A stretch of DNA of 64,000 bases from Pseudomonas fluorescens (GTDB taxonomy: Bacteria > Pseudomonadota > Gammaproteobacteria > Pseudomonadales > Pseudomonadaceae), in contig NZ_CABVHY010000006.1 in assembly GCF_902497875.1 (NCBI RefSeq), positions 62,001-126,000 of the forward strand, written 5' to 3'. A program made the translations under genes and the position numbers. Positions within the stretch are counted from its first letter, which is position 1; each line of letters opens with the position of its first letter. A model generated the notes under the pieces. That model made no database searches. It was not told the origin of the DNA and saw only the letters and a program-made list of their open reading frames with translations. Positions 15,495-23,497 of the stretch are shown piece after piece.

Positions 15495-15869
15495 AACTGG
15501 ATATTTGAAGCACCAAGTAACCAATGTGGGAGCGAGCTTGTGTGGCGAGGGGGCTTGCCCCCGTTGGGGTGCGAAGCACCCCTGAAGCCAGTCACCGCAA
15601 TTTTTCATTAGAAATGCGGTGACCGGGTTTGCGATTGCTTCGCAATCGAACGGGGGGCAAGCCCCCTCGCCACAACAAGCTCGCTCCCACAGTTAAATCT
15701 GCGGTGTTTTGCAGATTGAGGCAGCTAGGCTGTACCGCACTGGATGTGCACAAATTTGATCCGGCGAGCCCCAAACGGCTCGTCCAAATGACCTTGCAGC
15801 TTTGGCTGCAGGTGCTGGATTCTCGAGGCGGGGAGGCATATGCCTCCCCGGTTCGTTTTTGGAAACCAC
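15495..15869. other. Intergenic region glnE-waaF
   Basis: These 375 bp contain a long nested inverted repeat (15526-15690) and then about 180 bp leading to waaF. The leader includes a short hairpin-forming GAGGCGGGGAGGCATATGCCTCCCCGG element (palindromic core GGGGAGGCATATGCCTCCCC, 15830-15849) just before waaF. In PAO1, ilvE lies between glnE and waaF (from memory); no trace is visible here. Confidence 0.6.
15526..15690. repeat. Long composite inverted repeat (REPIN-like), glnE-waaF
   Basis: The outer arms are GTGGGAGCGAGCTTG and CAAGCTCGCTCCCAC. Inside them are GTGGCGAGGGGGCTTGCCCCC and its near reverse complement GGGGGCAAGCCCCCTCGCCAC. The centre holds a third imperfect pair around GGTGCGAAGCACC and GATTGCTTCGCAATC. 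Two repeat families seen separately elsewhere (46293-46369 and 61154-61286) are here nested in one 165-bp element. Confidence 0.85.
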
Positions 15870-16904
15870 ATGAAAATTCTGATCGTTGGGCCCAGTTGGG
15901 TCGGTGACATGGTGATGGCACAGACACTCTTTCAGTGTCTGAAACAACGCCACCCACAGTGCGAGATCGACGTACTGGCCCCGGAGTGGAGCCGGCCGAT
16001 CCTTGAGCGCATGCCCGAAGTGCGGCAGGCCCTGAGCTTTCCGCTCGGCCATGGCGTGCTCGAACTGGCAACCCGTCGGCGTATCGGCAAATCCCTGGCC
16101 GGTCAGTACGACCAGGCGATTTTGCTGCCCAATTCGCTGAAATCGGCGCTGGTGCCGTTTTTTGCCGGTATCCCGAAACGTACCGGCTGGCGTGGCGAGT
16201 TCCGCTACGGCCTGCTCAACGATGTGCGCACTCTCGATAAAGAACGTTACCCGCTGATGATCGAGCGCTTCATGGCCCTGGCCTATGAGCCCGGTGTCGA
16301 GCTGCCCCAACCCTATCCGCGCCCATCGCTGCAAATCGACCACGGCACCCGCGACGCCGCGTTGGCCAAGTTCGGCCTGGCGCTGGACCGTCCGGTGCTG
16401 GCTTTGTGTCCGGGCGCCGAGTTTGGCGAGTCCAAGCGCTGGCCGTCCGAGCATTACGCCAAAGTTGCCGAGACGAAGATTCGCGAGGGCTGGCAGGTCT
16501 GGCTGTTTGGTTCAAAAAACGATCACGGGGTGGGCGAAGACATTCGCGCACGGCTGATTCCCGGCCTGCGTGAAGAGTCGGTGAACCTCAGTGGTGGCAC
16601 CTCGCTGGCCGAGGCCATCGATCTGATGTCCTGCGCGGATGCGGTGGTGTCCAACGACTCCGGCCTGATGCACGTGGCGGCGGCGTTGAACCGACCGCTG
16701 GTGGCGGTCTACGGTTCGACCTCGCCAGGCTTCACCCCACCGCTGGCCGAGAAGGTCGAAATTGTCCGGCTGGGGATCGAGTGCAGTCCATGCTTTGATC
16801 GCACCTGCCGTTTCGGCCATTACAACTGCTTGCGCCAGCTCCTGCCGCAACCGGTGGTCGATGCCTTGCAGCGGTTGCAGGGCTCTGTGGTCGAGGTTAA
16901 GTAA
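15870..16904 (+). CDS. waaF: ADP-heptose:LPS heptosyltransferase II
   Basis: WaaF adds the second heptose to the LPS inner core at the cytoplasmic face of the inner membrane. The 344-aa GT9-family protein begins MKILIVGPSWVGDMVMAQ and has the C-terminal motif VVSNDSGLMHVAAALNRP followed by YGSTSP. I chose the ATG at 15870 because the family starts with MKILIVGPSW; the in-frame ATG at 15840 lies in a palindrome. It is the first gene of a tightly packed run with waaC, waaG and waaP. Confidence 0.96.
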   Translation: MKILIVGPSWVGDMVMAQTLFQCLKQRHPQCEIDVLAPEWSRPILERMPEVRQALSFPLGHGVLELATRRRIGKSLAGQYDQAILLPNSLKSALVPFFAGIPKRTGWRGEFRYGLLNDVRTLDKERYPLMIERFMALAYEPGVELPQPYPRPSLQIDHGTRDAALAKFGLALDRPVLALCPGAEFGESKRWPSEHYAKVAETKIREGWQVWLFGSKNDHGVGEDIRARLIPGLREESVNLSGGTSLAEAIDLMSCADAVVSNDSGLMHVAAALNRPLVAVYGSTSPGFTPPLAEKVEIVRLGIECSPCFDRTCRFGHYNCLRQLLPQPVVDALQRLQGSVVEVK

Positions 16905-16905
16905 G

Positions 16906-17970
16906 TTGCGGGTACTGTTGATCAAGACCTCGTCCCTGGGGGACGTCATTCACGCGTTGCCGGCATTGACCGATGCTGCGCGGGCGATCCCCGGGATCAC
17001 CTTCGACTGGGTGGTGGAAGAAGGCTTTGCCGAGATTCCGACCTGGCATCCGGCTGTGGGTCGGGTGATTCCAGTGGCAATCCGACGTTGGCGCCAGAAC
17101 ATCTGGCAGACCATCAAAAGTGGCGAATGGCGGCGCTTCAAGCAAAGCATTCAGGCGACTCAGTACGATCTGGTGATCGACGCTCAGGGGTTGCTCAAAA
17201 GCGCCTGGCTGACGCGTTACGTCAGGGCGCCGGTGGCCGGCTTCGATCGTGACTCGGCCCGCGAACCTTTGGCCGCGCGCTTTTATTCGCGGCGTCTGGC
17301 GGTGGCCCGTGGGCAGCACGCAGTAGAGCGTTTGCGTCAGTTGTTCGCGGTGGCGCTGGGTTATGACCTGCCCAAAGGTCTGGGTGATTACGGCCTGAGC
17401 GTCGAGAAACTGGTCGAGCTGCCGCGCAAGAATCCCTTTGTGCTGTTCCTGCACGGCACCACCTGGGACACCAAGCACTGGCCCGAAGCCTATTGGCGCG
17501 AACTCACCGAGCGCATGGGCCAGCTGGGTGTCGAGGTAAAGCTACCGTGGGGCAACCCGGCGGAGAAGGCCCGGGCTGAACGTATTGCCAGCGGCCTGAA
17601 CAATGCCCAGGTGTTGCCCAAGCTGAATCTGGCCGGAGTCGCCAAGGTTCTGGCCGGCGCGCAGGCGTGCGTCGCGGTGGATACCGGTCTCGGCCATCTG
17701 GCGGCAGCACTGGACGTACCGACGCTGTCGCTGTTCGGTCCGACCAATCCCGGCCTGACCGGCGCTTATGGCAAGAGCCAGATCCATCTGGCGAGCGACT
17801 TTCCAAGTTGCGCGCCTTGCCTGCAAAAGAAATGCACCTATCAACCGACTGCTGAAGATCAGCAGCGGTTTGACCTGAAGCGCGAGTGGCCACTGTGTTT
17901 CACTCGCCTGAATCCCGAGCGTGTCGCGAGCCGATTAAGCACGTTGTTACTGGCTGAGGAGCTGCGCTGA
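16906..17970 (+). CDS. waaC: LPS heptosyltransferase I
   Basis: WaaC attaches the first L-glycero-D-manno-heptose to Kdo. The 354-aa GT9 protein starts at a TTG (16906), one base after the waaF stop, reading LRVLLIKTSSLGDVIHALPAL. This N-terminus matches the family, whereas any ATG in this frame lies upstream inside waaF. The C-terminal nucleotide-sugar motif is VAVDTGLGHLAAALDVP with FGPTNP. It is translationally coupled to waaF and shares one base with waaG. Confidence 0.95.
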   Translation: MRVLLIKTSSLGDVIHALPALTDAARAIPGITFDWVVEEGFAEIPTWHPAVGRVIPVAIRRWRQNIWQTIKSGEWRRFKQSIQATQYDLVIDAQGLLKSAWLTRYVRAPVAGFDRDSAREPLAARFYSRRLAVARGQHAVERLRQLFAVALGYDLPKGLGDYGLSVEKLVELPRKNPFVLFLHGTTWDTKHWPEAYWRELTERMGQLGVEVKLPWGNPAEKARAERIASGLNNAQVLPKLNLAGVAKVLAGAQACVAVDTGLGHLAAALDVPTLSLFGPTNPGLTGAYGKSQIHLASDFPSCAPCLQKKCTYQPTAEDQQRFDLKREWPLCFTRLNPERVASRLSTLLLAEELR

Positions 17971-19091
17971 TGCAATTGGCTTTTGTCTTGTATAAATATT
18001 TCCCGTTTGGTGGCCTGCAGCGCGATTTCATGCGCATCGCCCTGGAGTGCCAGCAGCGCGGGCATCAGATTCGTGTCTACACGCTGATCTGGGAAGGTGA
18101 TATTCCGCCGGGTTTCGAGGTGCTGGTGGCGCCGGTCAAGGCGATCTTCAACCATCGACGCAACGAGAAACTCAGCGCCTGGATGGAGGCCGACCTGGCC
18201 AAGCGTCCGGTGGACCGCTTGATCGGTTTCAACAAGATGCCGGGCCTGGACGTGTATTACGCCGCCGACGGCTGCTTCGAGGACAAGGCGCAGAACCTGC
18301 GCAATTCGCTGTATCGCCGCTGGGGCCGCTACCGGCACTTCGCCGAGTACGAGCGTGCGGTGTTCGCCCGGGACGCAAAAACCGACATCCTGATGATTTC
18401 CGAAGTCCAGCAGCCGCTGTTCATTAAACATTACGACACCCCGTTGCAGCGTTTTCATCTGCTGCCGCCGGGCATCGCTCAGGACCGTCGCGCACCGCCC
18501 AATGCGGCTGAAATTCGCGCCGAGTTCCGCCGTGAATTCAAGTTGGCCGACGACGATCTGCTGCTGGTGCAGATCGGTTCCGGGTTCAAGACCAAAGGCG
18601 TCGATCGCAGCCTCAAGGCGCTGGCAGCTCTGCCGGCTGAACTGAAGAAACGCACCCGGCTATTTGTAATTGGCCAGGACGACCCCAAAGTATTCCAATT
18701 GCAGAGTGCGGCGCTGGGCCTGGGTGATCAGGTGCAATTTCTCAAGGGTCGCAGCGACATTCCGCGGTTCCTGCTGGGCGCCGATCTGTTGATCCACCCG
18801 GCGTATAACGAAAATACCGGTACTGTTCTGCTCGAAGCGCTGGTCGCCGGTCTGCCGGTACTGGTCAGCGCGGTCTGCGGTTACGCCCATTACATCGCCG
18901 AGGCCGACAGCGGCCGGGTGCTGGACGAACCGTTTGACCAGGCACAGCTCACGAGCTACCTGAGCAGCATGTTGGCCGATGATGCAGCGCGTAAGGCCTG
19001 GAGCCGTAATGGCTTGGCCTTCGCCGATACGGCTGACCTCTATAGCATGCCGCAGCACGCTGCGGATGTGATTCTGGCGGAGCAACACTGA
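17970..19091 (+). CDS. waaG: LPS core glycosyltransferase I WaaG
   Basis: WaaG is a GT4/GT-B glycosyltransferase that adds the first outer-core hexose (galactosamine in P. aeruginosa, glucose in enterics) to heptose II. The 373-aa protein has the N-terminal glycine-rich loop FPFGGLQRDF and the C-terminal donor-binding motif NENTGTVLLEALVAGLPV. It overlaps waaC by one base (TGATG) and waaP by one base, so translation is probably coupled. The length equals the family norm. Confidence 0.95.
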   Translation: MQLAFVLYKYFPFGGLQRDFMRIALECQQRGHQIRVYTLIWEGDIPPGFEVLVAPVKAIFNHRRNEKLSAWMEADLAKRPVDRLIGFNKMPGLDVYYAADGCFEDKAQNLRNSLYRRWGRYRHFAEYERAVFARDAKTDILMISEVQQPLFIKHYDTPLQRFHLLPPGIAQDRRAPPNAAEIRAEFRREFKLADDDLLLVQIGSGFKTKGVDRSLKALAALPAELKKRTRLFVIGQDDPKVFQLQSAALGLGDQVQFLKGRSDIPRFLLGADLLIHPAYNENTGTVLLEALVAGLPVLVSAVCGYAHYIAEADSGRVLDEPFDQAQLTSYLSSMLADDAARKAWSRNGLAFADTADLYSMPQHAADVILAEQH

Positions 19092-19897
19092 TGAAGTTGA
19101 TTCTTGCCGAACCGTTCAAGACCCTTTGGGCCGGGCGCGATGCGTTCGCCGACGTCGAGGGGCTGAGCGGTCAGGTGTACCGTGAACTGGAAGCGCGCCG
19201 CACCTTGCGTACCGAAGTTGCAGGTCGCGGTTACTTTGTGAAAATCCACCGTGGGGTCGGTTGGGGCGAAATCTTCAAGAATTTGCTCACCGCCAAGCTC
19301 CCGGTGCTCGGTGCCGGTCAGGAATGGAAGGCGCTGGAGCGCCTGCACGAAGTTGGCGTGCCGACCATGACCGCGGTTGCTTACGGCGAGCGCGGCAGCA
19401 ACCCGGCGGATCAGCATTCGTTTATCGTCACCGAAGAACTGGCGCCGACCGTCAGCCTCGAAGATTTCAGCATCGACTGGCTCAAGCAGCCGCCGGAGCC
19501 CAGGCTCAAGCGCGCGCTGATCGCTGAAGTGGCGCGCATGACCGGCATGATGCACCGCGCCGGGGTTAACCACCGCGACTGCTATATCTGTCATTTCCTG
19601 CTGCACACCGATAAGCCGGTGACTGCCGACGACTTGAGGCTCTCGGTGATCGACCTGCCCCGTGCCCAGACCCGCCCGGCCATCACCAGGCGCTGGCGCA
19701 ACAAAGACCTGGCGGCGTTGTATTTCTCGGCGCTGGGCATCGGCCTGACCCGGCGCGACAAGTTGCGTTTCCTTAAGGGCTACTTTCAACAGCCATTGCG
19801 CCAGATTCTGCGCGATGAGGCGCCATTGCTTGCACGTCTGGAGGGCAAGGCCAACAAGCTCTACGAGCGCAAACAGCGCTACGGAGATGCCCTCTGA
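19091..19897 (+). CDS. waaP: LPS core heptose I kinase WaaP
   Basis: WaaP phosphorylates heptose I of the inner core, a modification essential for viability in P. aeruginosa. The 268-aa protein kinase-fold enzyme has the catalytic loop H161-R-D163-C-Y-I-C-H168; the Asp occupies the position reported as catalytic (D163) in the P. aeruginosa enzyme. A metal-binding IDLPRAQ follows. It overlaps the genes on both sides by one base, consistent with one inner-core operon. Confidence 0.95.
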   Translation: MKLILAEPFKTLWAGRDAFADVEGLSGQVYRELEARRTLRTEVAGRGYFVKIHRGVGWGEIFKNLLTAKLPVLGAGQEWKALERLHEVGVPTMTAVAYGERGSNPADQHSFIVTEELAPTVSLEDFSIDWLKQPPEPRLKRALIAEVARMTGMMHRAGVNHRDCYICHFLLHTDKPVTADDLRLSVIDLPRAQTRPAITRRWRNKDLAALYFSALGIGLTRRDKLRFLKGYFQQPLRQILRDEAPLLARLEGKANKLYERKQRYGDAL

Positions 19898-20631
19898 TGG
19901 CGGGCTGGAAGCTTGAACCCGGCTACAGCGATCTGGCAGAAGACTTTGGTAGCCTGGACGCAGTGTTTGCGCTGCAGGGTGAGCGACTGACCCGCGACCC
20001 ATTGTCCGAGGTGATCCGCGTCGAGCGCAATGGTGTCAATTATTACGTCAAACGCTATAGCGGTGCCGGCAAGGGTTTGCGCCGCTACCTGGGCAGGCCG
20101 CGAGTCAAGGCCGAATGGCAGAACCTCAAGCGCTTCGCCAAGTGGGGTATCCCGACCGCCGAGATCGTTGCCTGGGGCCTGGAGCGCCGGGGCGCAACCT
20201 ATGATCGCGGGGCGATGATCACCCGCGAACTGCCGCGAACTGAAGATCTGGCAGCCCTGGCTGCTCGCAACGATCCCTTGCTGGCCGACCGGGCTTGGGT
20301 CGATAGGGTCAGCCGCCAGTTGGCTGACTACACCCGGATCCTGCACGAACAACGCTTCACTCATAATGACTTGAAGTGGCGCAATCTGCTGGTCGACGAC
20401 CAGGCGAAGCTGTTCCTGATCGACTGCCCGAATGGCGACTTCTGGCGCGGGTTCTGGCTCAAGTATCGAATCACCAAGGACCTGGCCTGCCTCGACAAGG
20501 TGGCCAAGTATCACTTGTCAGCCACCCAGCGCCTGCGCTTTTATCTGCAGTATCGCCAACGGACCAGGCTCAACGCGGCCGACAAGCGTCGGATCCGGCA
20601 TGTCGTGAGGTTTTTCGAGGGGCGCGAATGA
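19897..20631 (+). CDS. wapP: LPS core kinase, WapP-like
   Basis: This 244-aa protein is a second small kinase of the InaA/WaaP superfamily. It has an ATP-binding lysine in NYYVKRYSGAGKGLRRYLG, the catalytic loop H156-N-D158-LKWRN and the metal-binding LFLIDCPNGDFWRG, so it should be active. By position after waaP it corresponds to P. aeruginosa PA5008 (WapP), which phosphorylates core heptose; I give the symbol from synteny and memory. It overlaps the next gene by four bases (ATGA). Confidence 0.8.
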   Translation: MAGWKLEPGYSDLAEDFGSLDAVFALQGERLTRDPLSEVIRVERNGVNYYVKRYSGAGKGLRRYLGRPRVKAEWQNLKRFAKWGIPTAEIVAWGLERRGATYDRGAMITRELPRTEDLAALAARNDPLLADRAWVDRVSRQLADYTRILHEQRFTHNDLKWRNLLVDDQAKLFLIDCPNGDFWRGFWLKYRITKDLACLDKVAKYHLSATQRLRFYLQYRQRTRLNAADKRRIRHVVRFFEGRE

Positions 20632-21380
20632 ATGATTTCCTGGCCGCAGAAAACCGTTCGCTGCTCGAGCGCCACGACCTTGGTAGCTTCGATGCGCTGT
20701 GGGCCAAGCAGCTCGACGCGGTCGATGAACCCAATACCCTGCACGGTGGCTGGAGCAGCGTCTTTCGGCTGGATCTGGAAGGTCAGGGTTTTTACGTTAA
20801 ACGCCAGAGCAACTACCTGACCCGTTCCTTTCAGCGGCCATTTGGCGAACCCAGTTTTGCTCGAGAGTTTCGCACCATCCAGCGCTATCGACAGCTGGGT
20901 ATTCCGGCCTTGCAGGCGGTATTTTTCGGCGAGCGAAAAGTGGCCGGCGAGACCCGGGCGATCCTGGTGACTCGCGCGCTGGATGACTGGGACGATCTGG
21001 ATTCACTGTTGCTGCAATGGGCGCAGCTCAGCGTTGCGCGGCGCACGGCGATTCTGCGGGCCTGTGGTGTGCTGGCGCGACGGCTGCACGCGGTGCGCCT
21101 GGTGCATGGTTGCTTCTATCCTAAACATATCTTCGTACAGGCCGCCGGCGATGGTTGTCGGGCGCAGTTGATCGACCTGGAAAAAACCCGGCCGTTGCTG
21201 TTCGGTCAGCGTGATCGGGTCAAGGATCTCGAACCCCTGCTGCGCCGGGCGCAAGCCTGGAGCGAAGACGAACTACGGGAGTTGCTCGCAGCCTATCTGG
21301 AGCAACCTGCTAGCAGTTCAATGGTTGATACCTGGGTTGAGCGTCTGACCGCGCGACGCAGTCACAAGGAGGCCCGCTAA
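20628..21380 (+). CDS. InaA-type LPS kinase-like protein lacking the catalytic Asp
   Basis: This 250-aa kinase-fold protein sits in the core operon (PA5007 position). The loop that normally reads HxD....N is H160-G-C162-FYPKHIF, with Cys where the catalytic aspartate should be. The metal-binding AQLIDLEKTR is kept, as is an N-terminal FYVKRQSNYLTRS with the ATP lysine. It may be a pseudokinase or use a non-canonical mechanism shared with InaA-type proteins. The start is the ATG at 20628, overlapping the upstream stop (ATGA); a longer upstream in-frame start would run deep into wapP. Confidence 0.8.
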   Translation: MNDFLAAENRSLLERHDLGSFDALWAKQLDAVDEPNTLHGGWSSVFRLDLEGQGFYVKRQSNYLTRSFQRPFGEPSFAREFRTIQRYRQLGIPALQAVFFGERKVAGETRAILVTRALDDWDDLDSLLLQWAQLSVARRTAILRACGVLARRLHAVRLVHGCFYPKHIFVQAAGDGCRAQLIDLEKTRPLLFGQRDRVKDLEPLLRRAQAWSEDELRELLAAYLEQPASSSMVDTWVERLTARRSHKEAR

Positions 21381-22831
21381 TGCGTTTGTCCGAACTGAAG
21401 AATGCCGGTCGCACTCCGCGCCTGCCGCTGAGCCTTGAATTGGCGGATGCTGCCGGCCCGGCCCAATTGCAACTGCTCAGCTTGTTGCGAGTGTTGCCTG
21501 GCCAGCGGTATGTCGGTGCCGGCGTTTGGCGCGGGCGACCGGTCCTGGCCAAATTGCTGGTGGGTGGCAAGGCTGCCCGGCATTTCCAGCGTGAGCTGAC
21601 GGGCGCACGTCTGCTTGCCGAGCAGGGCATCACCACGCCGCTGCTGTTGGCCGATGGCTTGAAGGACGGCGAGGGTGGCTGGTTGTTGTTTGATTTTCTG
21701 GAAGGCGCTGAAAGCCTCGGCGATGCCTGGAAAAATGTCGAAGCGCTGCCGGCTTTGGCCGACGAGCAGCAAGCGGTGCTGGCTGAAGCGCTGACGGCCA
21801 TTGCGCAACTGCACGGCAAAGGTCTGTGGCAGGAAGATCTGCACCTGGACAACCTGCTTCGTCATCAAGGTCGGCTGCATTTGATCGATGGCGCCGGGAT
21901 CTGTGTCGAGCAGGCGGGGAAACCCCTGTCCCGGCAAAAAGTCCTGGAGAACCTCGGGGTGTTTTTCGCTCAATTACCCAAGGCGCTCGAACCGTACACC
22001 GAAGAACTGCTGGTGCATTACCTGTTGAGCAACGGCGAACACGCCTTGCCACTCGAAGCCCTGCAAAAGCAGGTGAGCAAAGTACGCAGCTGGCGCTTGA
22101 AAGACTTCCTCAACAAAATTGGCCGCGAGTGCACCTTGTTCAGTGTGCAGCGGGGAGCGTTTGCCTTGCGCGCGATTCGTCGCGAGGAAGAAGCCGCGAT
22201 GCTGCCGGTACTGGACCAGGCCGATGCCTTGCTCGATCAGGGGCATCTGTACAAGACCGGTGGCGCGGCGAGTGTCGGGCGGGTCGAGGTTGCGGGTCGC
22301 AAGTTGTTGGTCAAACGCTACAACATCAAAGGCTTCGCCCATTGGCTCAAACGCTTCTGGCGCCCAAGCCGGGCCTGGCATTCCTGGCGTGAAGGCAATC
22401 GCCTGGCGTTCCTCGGGATTGCCACGCCCAAGCCGCTGGCCTTGCTGGAGAAGCGATTTTTCTGGCTGCGCAGTCGTGCTTATTTGATCACCGAGTACCT
22501 GCCGGGGCCGGACATCATCGAGCGCTTTGCGCCTTTCGTCGAGAGCGGTGATGCTCCAGAGCCGGAGTTGCGCGCGCTGGACCAGCTGTTCGCCGAGTTG
22601 ATCAGCGAACGCATCAGCCATGGTGATTTCAAGGGGCATAACCTGTTCTGGGATCACCATCGCTGGGTGCTGATCGATCTGGACTCGATGTGTCAGCACC
22701 ACTCGACCAGCAGCTTTGCCCCGGCCTACGCCCGGGACCGCGCACGGTTCATGCGCAACTGGCCCGAGAGCAGTGCGTTGTATCAAGTGATTGATCAGCG
22801 TTTGCCCAAGACCATCGATAGCGACCAATAG
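21380..22831 (+). CDS. wapQ: Double-domain LPS core kinase, WapQ-like
   Basis: The 483-aa protein contains two kinase folds in tandem. Domain 1 (about 1-210) has the loop D153-LHLD-N158 and HLIDGAG. Domain 2 (about 280-470) has ATP lysine KLLVKRYNIKGF, the loop HGD416-FKGHN421 and VLIDLDSM. Both catalytic aspartates are kept. By position it matches P. aeruginosa PA5006 (WapQ), implicated in heptose II phosphorylation; the symbol rests on synteny. It starts one base inside the previous stop (TAATG) and is the last gene of the unbroken waaF run. Confidence 0.8.
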   Translation: MRLSELKNAGRTPRLPLSLELADAAGPAQLQLLSLLRVLPGQRYVGAGVWRGRPVLAKLLVGGKAARHFQRELTGARLLAEQGITTPLLLADGLKDGEGGWLLFDFLEGAESLGDAWKNVEALPALADEQQAVLAEALTAIAQLHGKGLWQEDLHLDNLLRHQGRLHLIDGAGICVEQAGKPLSRQKVLENLGVFFAQLPKALEPYTEELLVHYLLSNGEHALPLEALQKQVSKVRSWRLKDFLNKIGRECTLFSVQRGAFALRAIRREEEAAMLPVLDQADALLDQGHLYKTGGAASVGRVEVAGRKLLVKRYNIKGFAHWLKRFWRPSRAWHSWREGNRLAFLGIATPKPLALLEKRFFWLRSRAYLITEYLPGPDIIERFAPFVESGDAPEPELRALDQLFAELISERISHGDFKGHNLFWDHHRWVLIDLDSMCQHHSTSSFAPAYARDRARFMRNWPESSALYQVIDQRLPKTIDSDQ

Positions 22832-22988
22832 ATCGGCTGCTCCTACAGGGACCACGTAGTACCTGTGGGCTTCTGTAGGTCATGGGCGCCAAGTTGTTAT
22901 GAATTGTCCTACACGATCCAGGGAAGTCGTGAACTGTAATGGAAACAACCGTGGTGCTAGCTTGCCTGACGTTCTCGGAGGGCAGGTT
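22832..22988. other. Gap after the core kinase run
   Basis: About 157 bp with no gene. Near 22838-22880 is a degraded GCTCCTACAGG..CTGTAGG pair, apparently a remnant of the common intergenic repeat. The Shine-Dalgarno GGAGGG at 22977-22982 belongs to the next gene. Confidence 0.4.
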
Positions 22989-23324
22989 TTGTCTATTAAA
23001 ATGGCTGTTTCGCTCGGCGTTTTTTCACTGACTTTGGCCGGCTGCGGGACCGTCAATACGGTGCTGCGAGATGATGCCGGGGCGGCCCGTGATCTCAGGA
23101 AGCAAAAAACCTACTGCCAGTCCATTCCTCGTATCTACAGCGGTCTGGCTTATGATTTTTGTCTATTGAATGCGCCACCGGATCCCACGGGTATCCTTGT
23201 GCCATTCATATTGTTGGATTTAACCCTGTCGGGTGTCCTGGACACGGTTTCCTTGCCGTATACGATTTATCGGCAGAGTACGGATGGCAATATCAAGATC
23301 TACTGGAGGACAGGTCGCGGATGA
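22989..23324 (+). CDS. Small YceK/YidQ-type lipoprotein
   Basis: A 111-aa predicted lipoprotein: MSIKMAVSLGVFSLTLAGC, with the lipobox LAGC directly after a hydrophobic signal. The mature part has RIYSGLAYDFCLL and the hydrophobic segment PFILLDLTLSGVLDTVSLPYT, a pattern I recognise from YceK/YidQ (DUF1375) lipoproteins, of unknown function. The TTG start at 22989 is six bases after GGAGGG. The next ATG (23001) is 18 bases away and fits less well. It is AT-richer than the LPS genes around it and looks inserted between the kinase run and the carbamoyltransferase. Confidence 0.72.
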   Translation: MSIKMAVSLGVFSLTLAGCGTVNTVLRDDAGAARDLRKQKTYCQSIPRIYSGLAYDFCLLNAPPDPTGILVPFILLDLTLSGVLDTVSLPYTIYRQSTDGNIKIYWRTGRG

Positions 23325-23497
23325 ACAAGGGCGTAGCGCTTGCGCCCAAGGTCATCTTCAGGGGGGTGATAACCTCCGGGTCATTCCGGCTATGTTTACG
23401 CTATAATCCCGCGCTTTAGTTGTTTCTCGCCCCTTGCGAGGACACACTTTTCCCAGGCACTCACCGCCTGCATGCAGACAAAAGAGGCTAAACCCCT

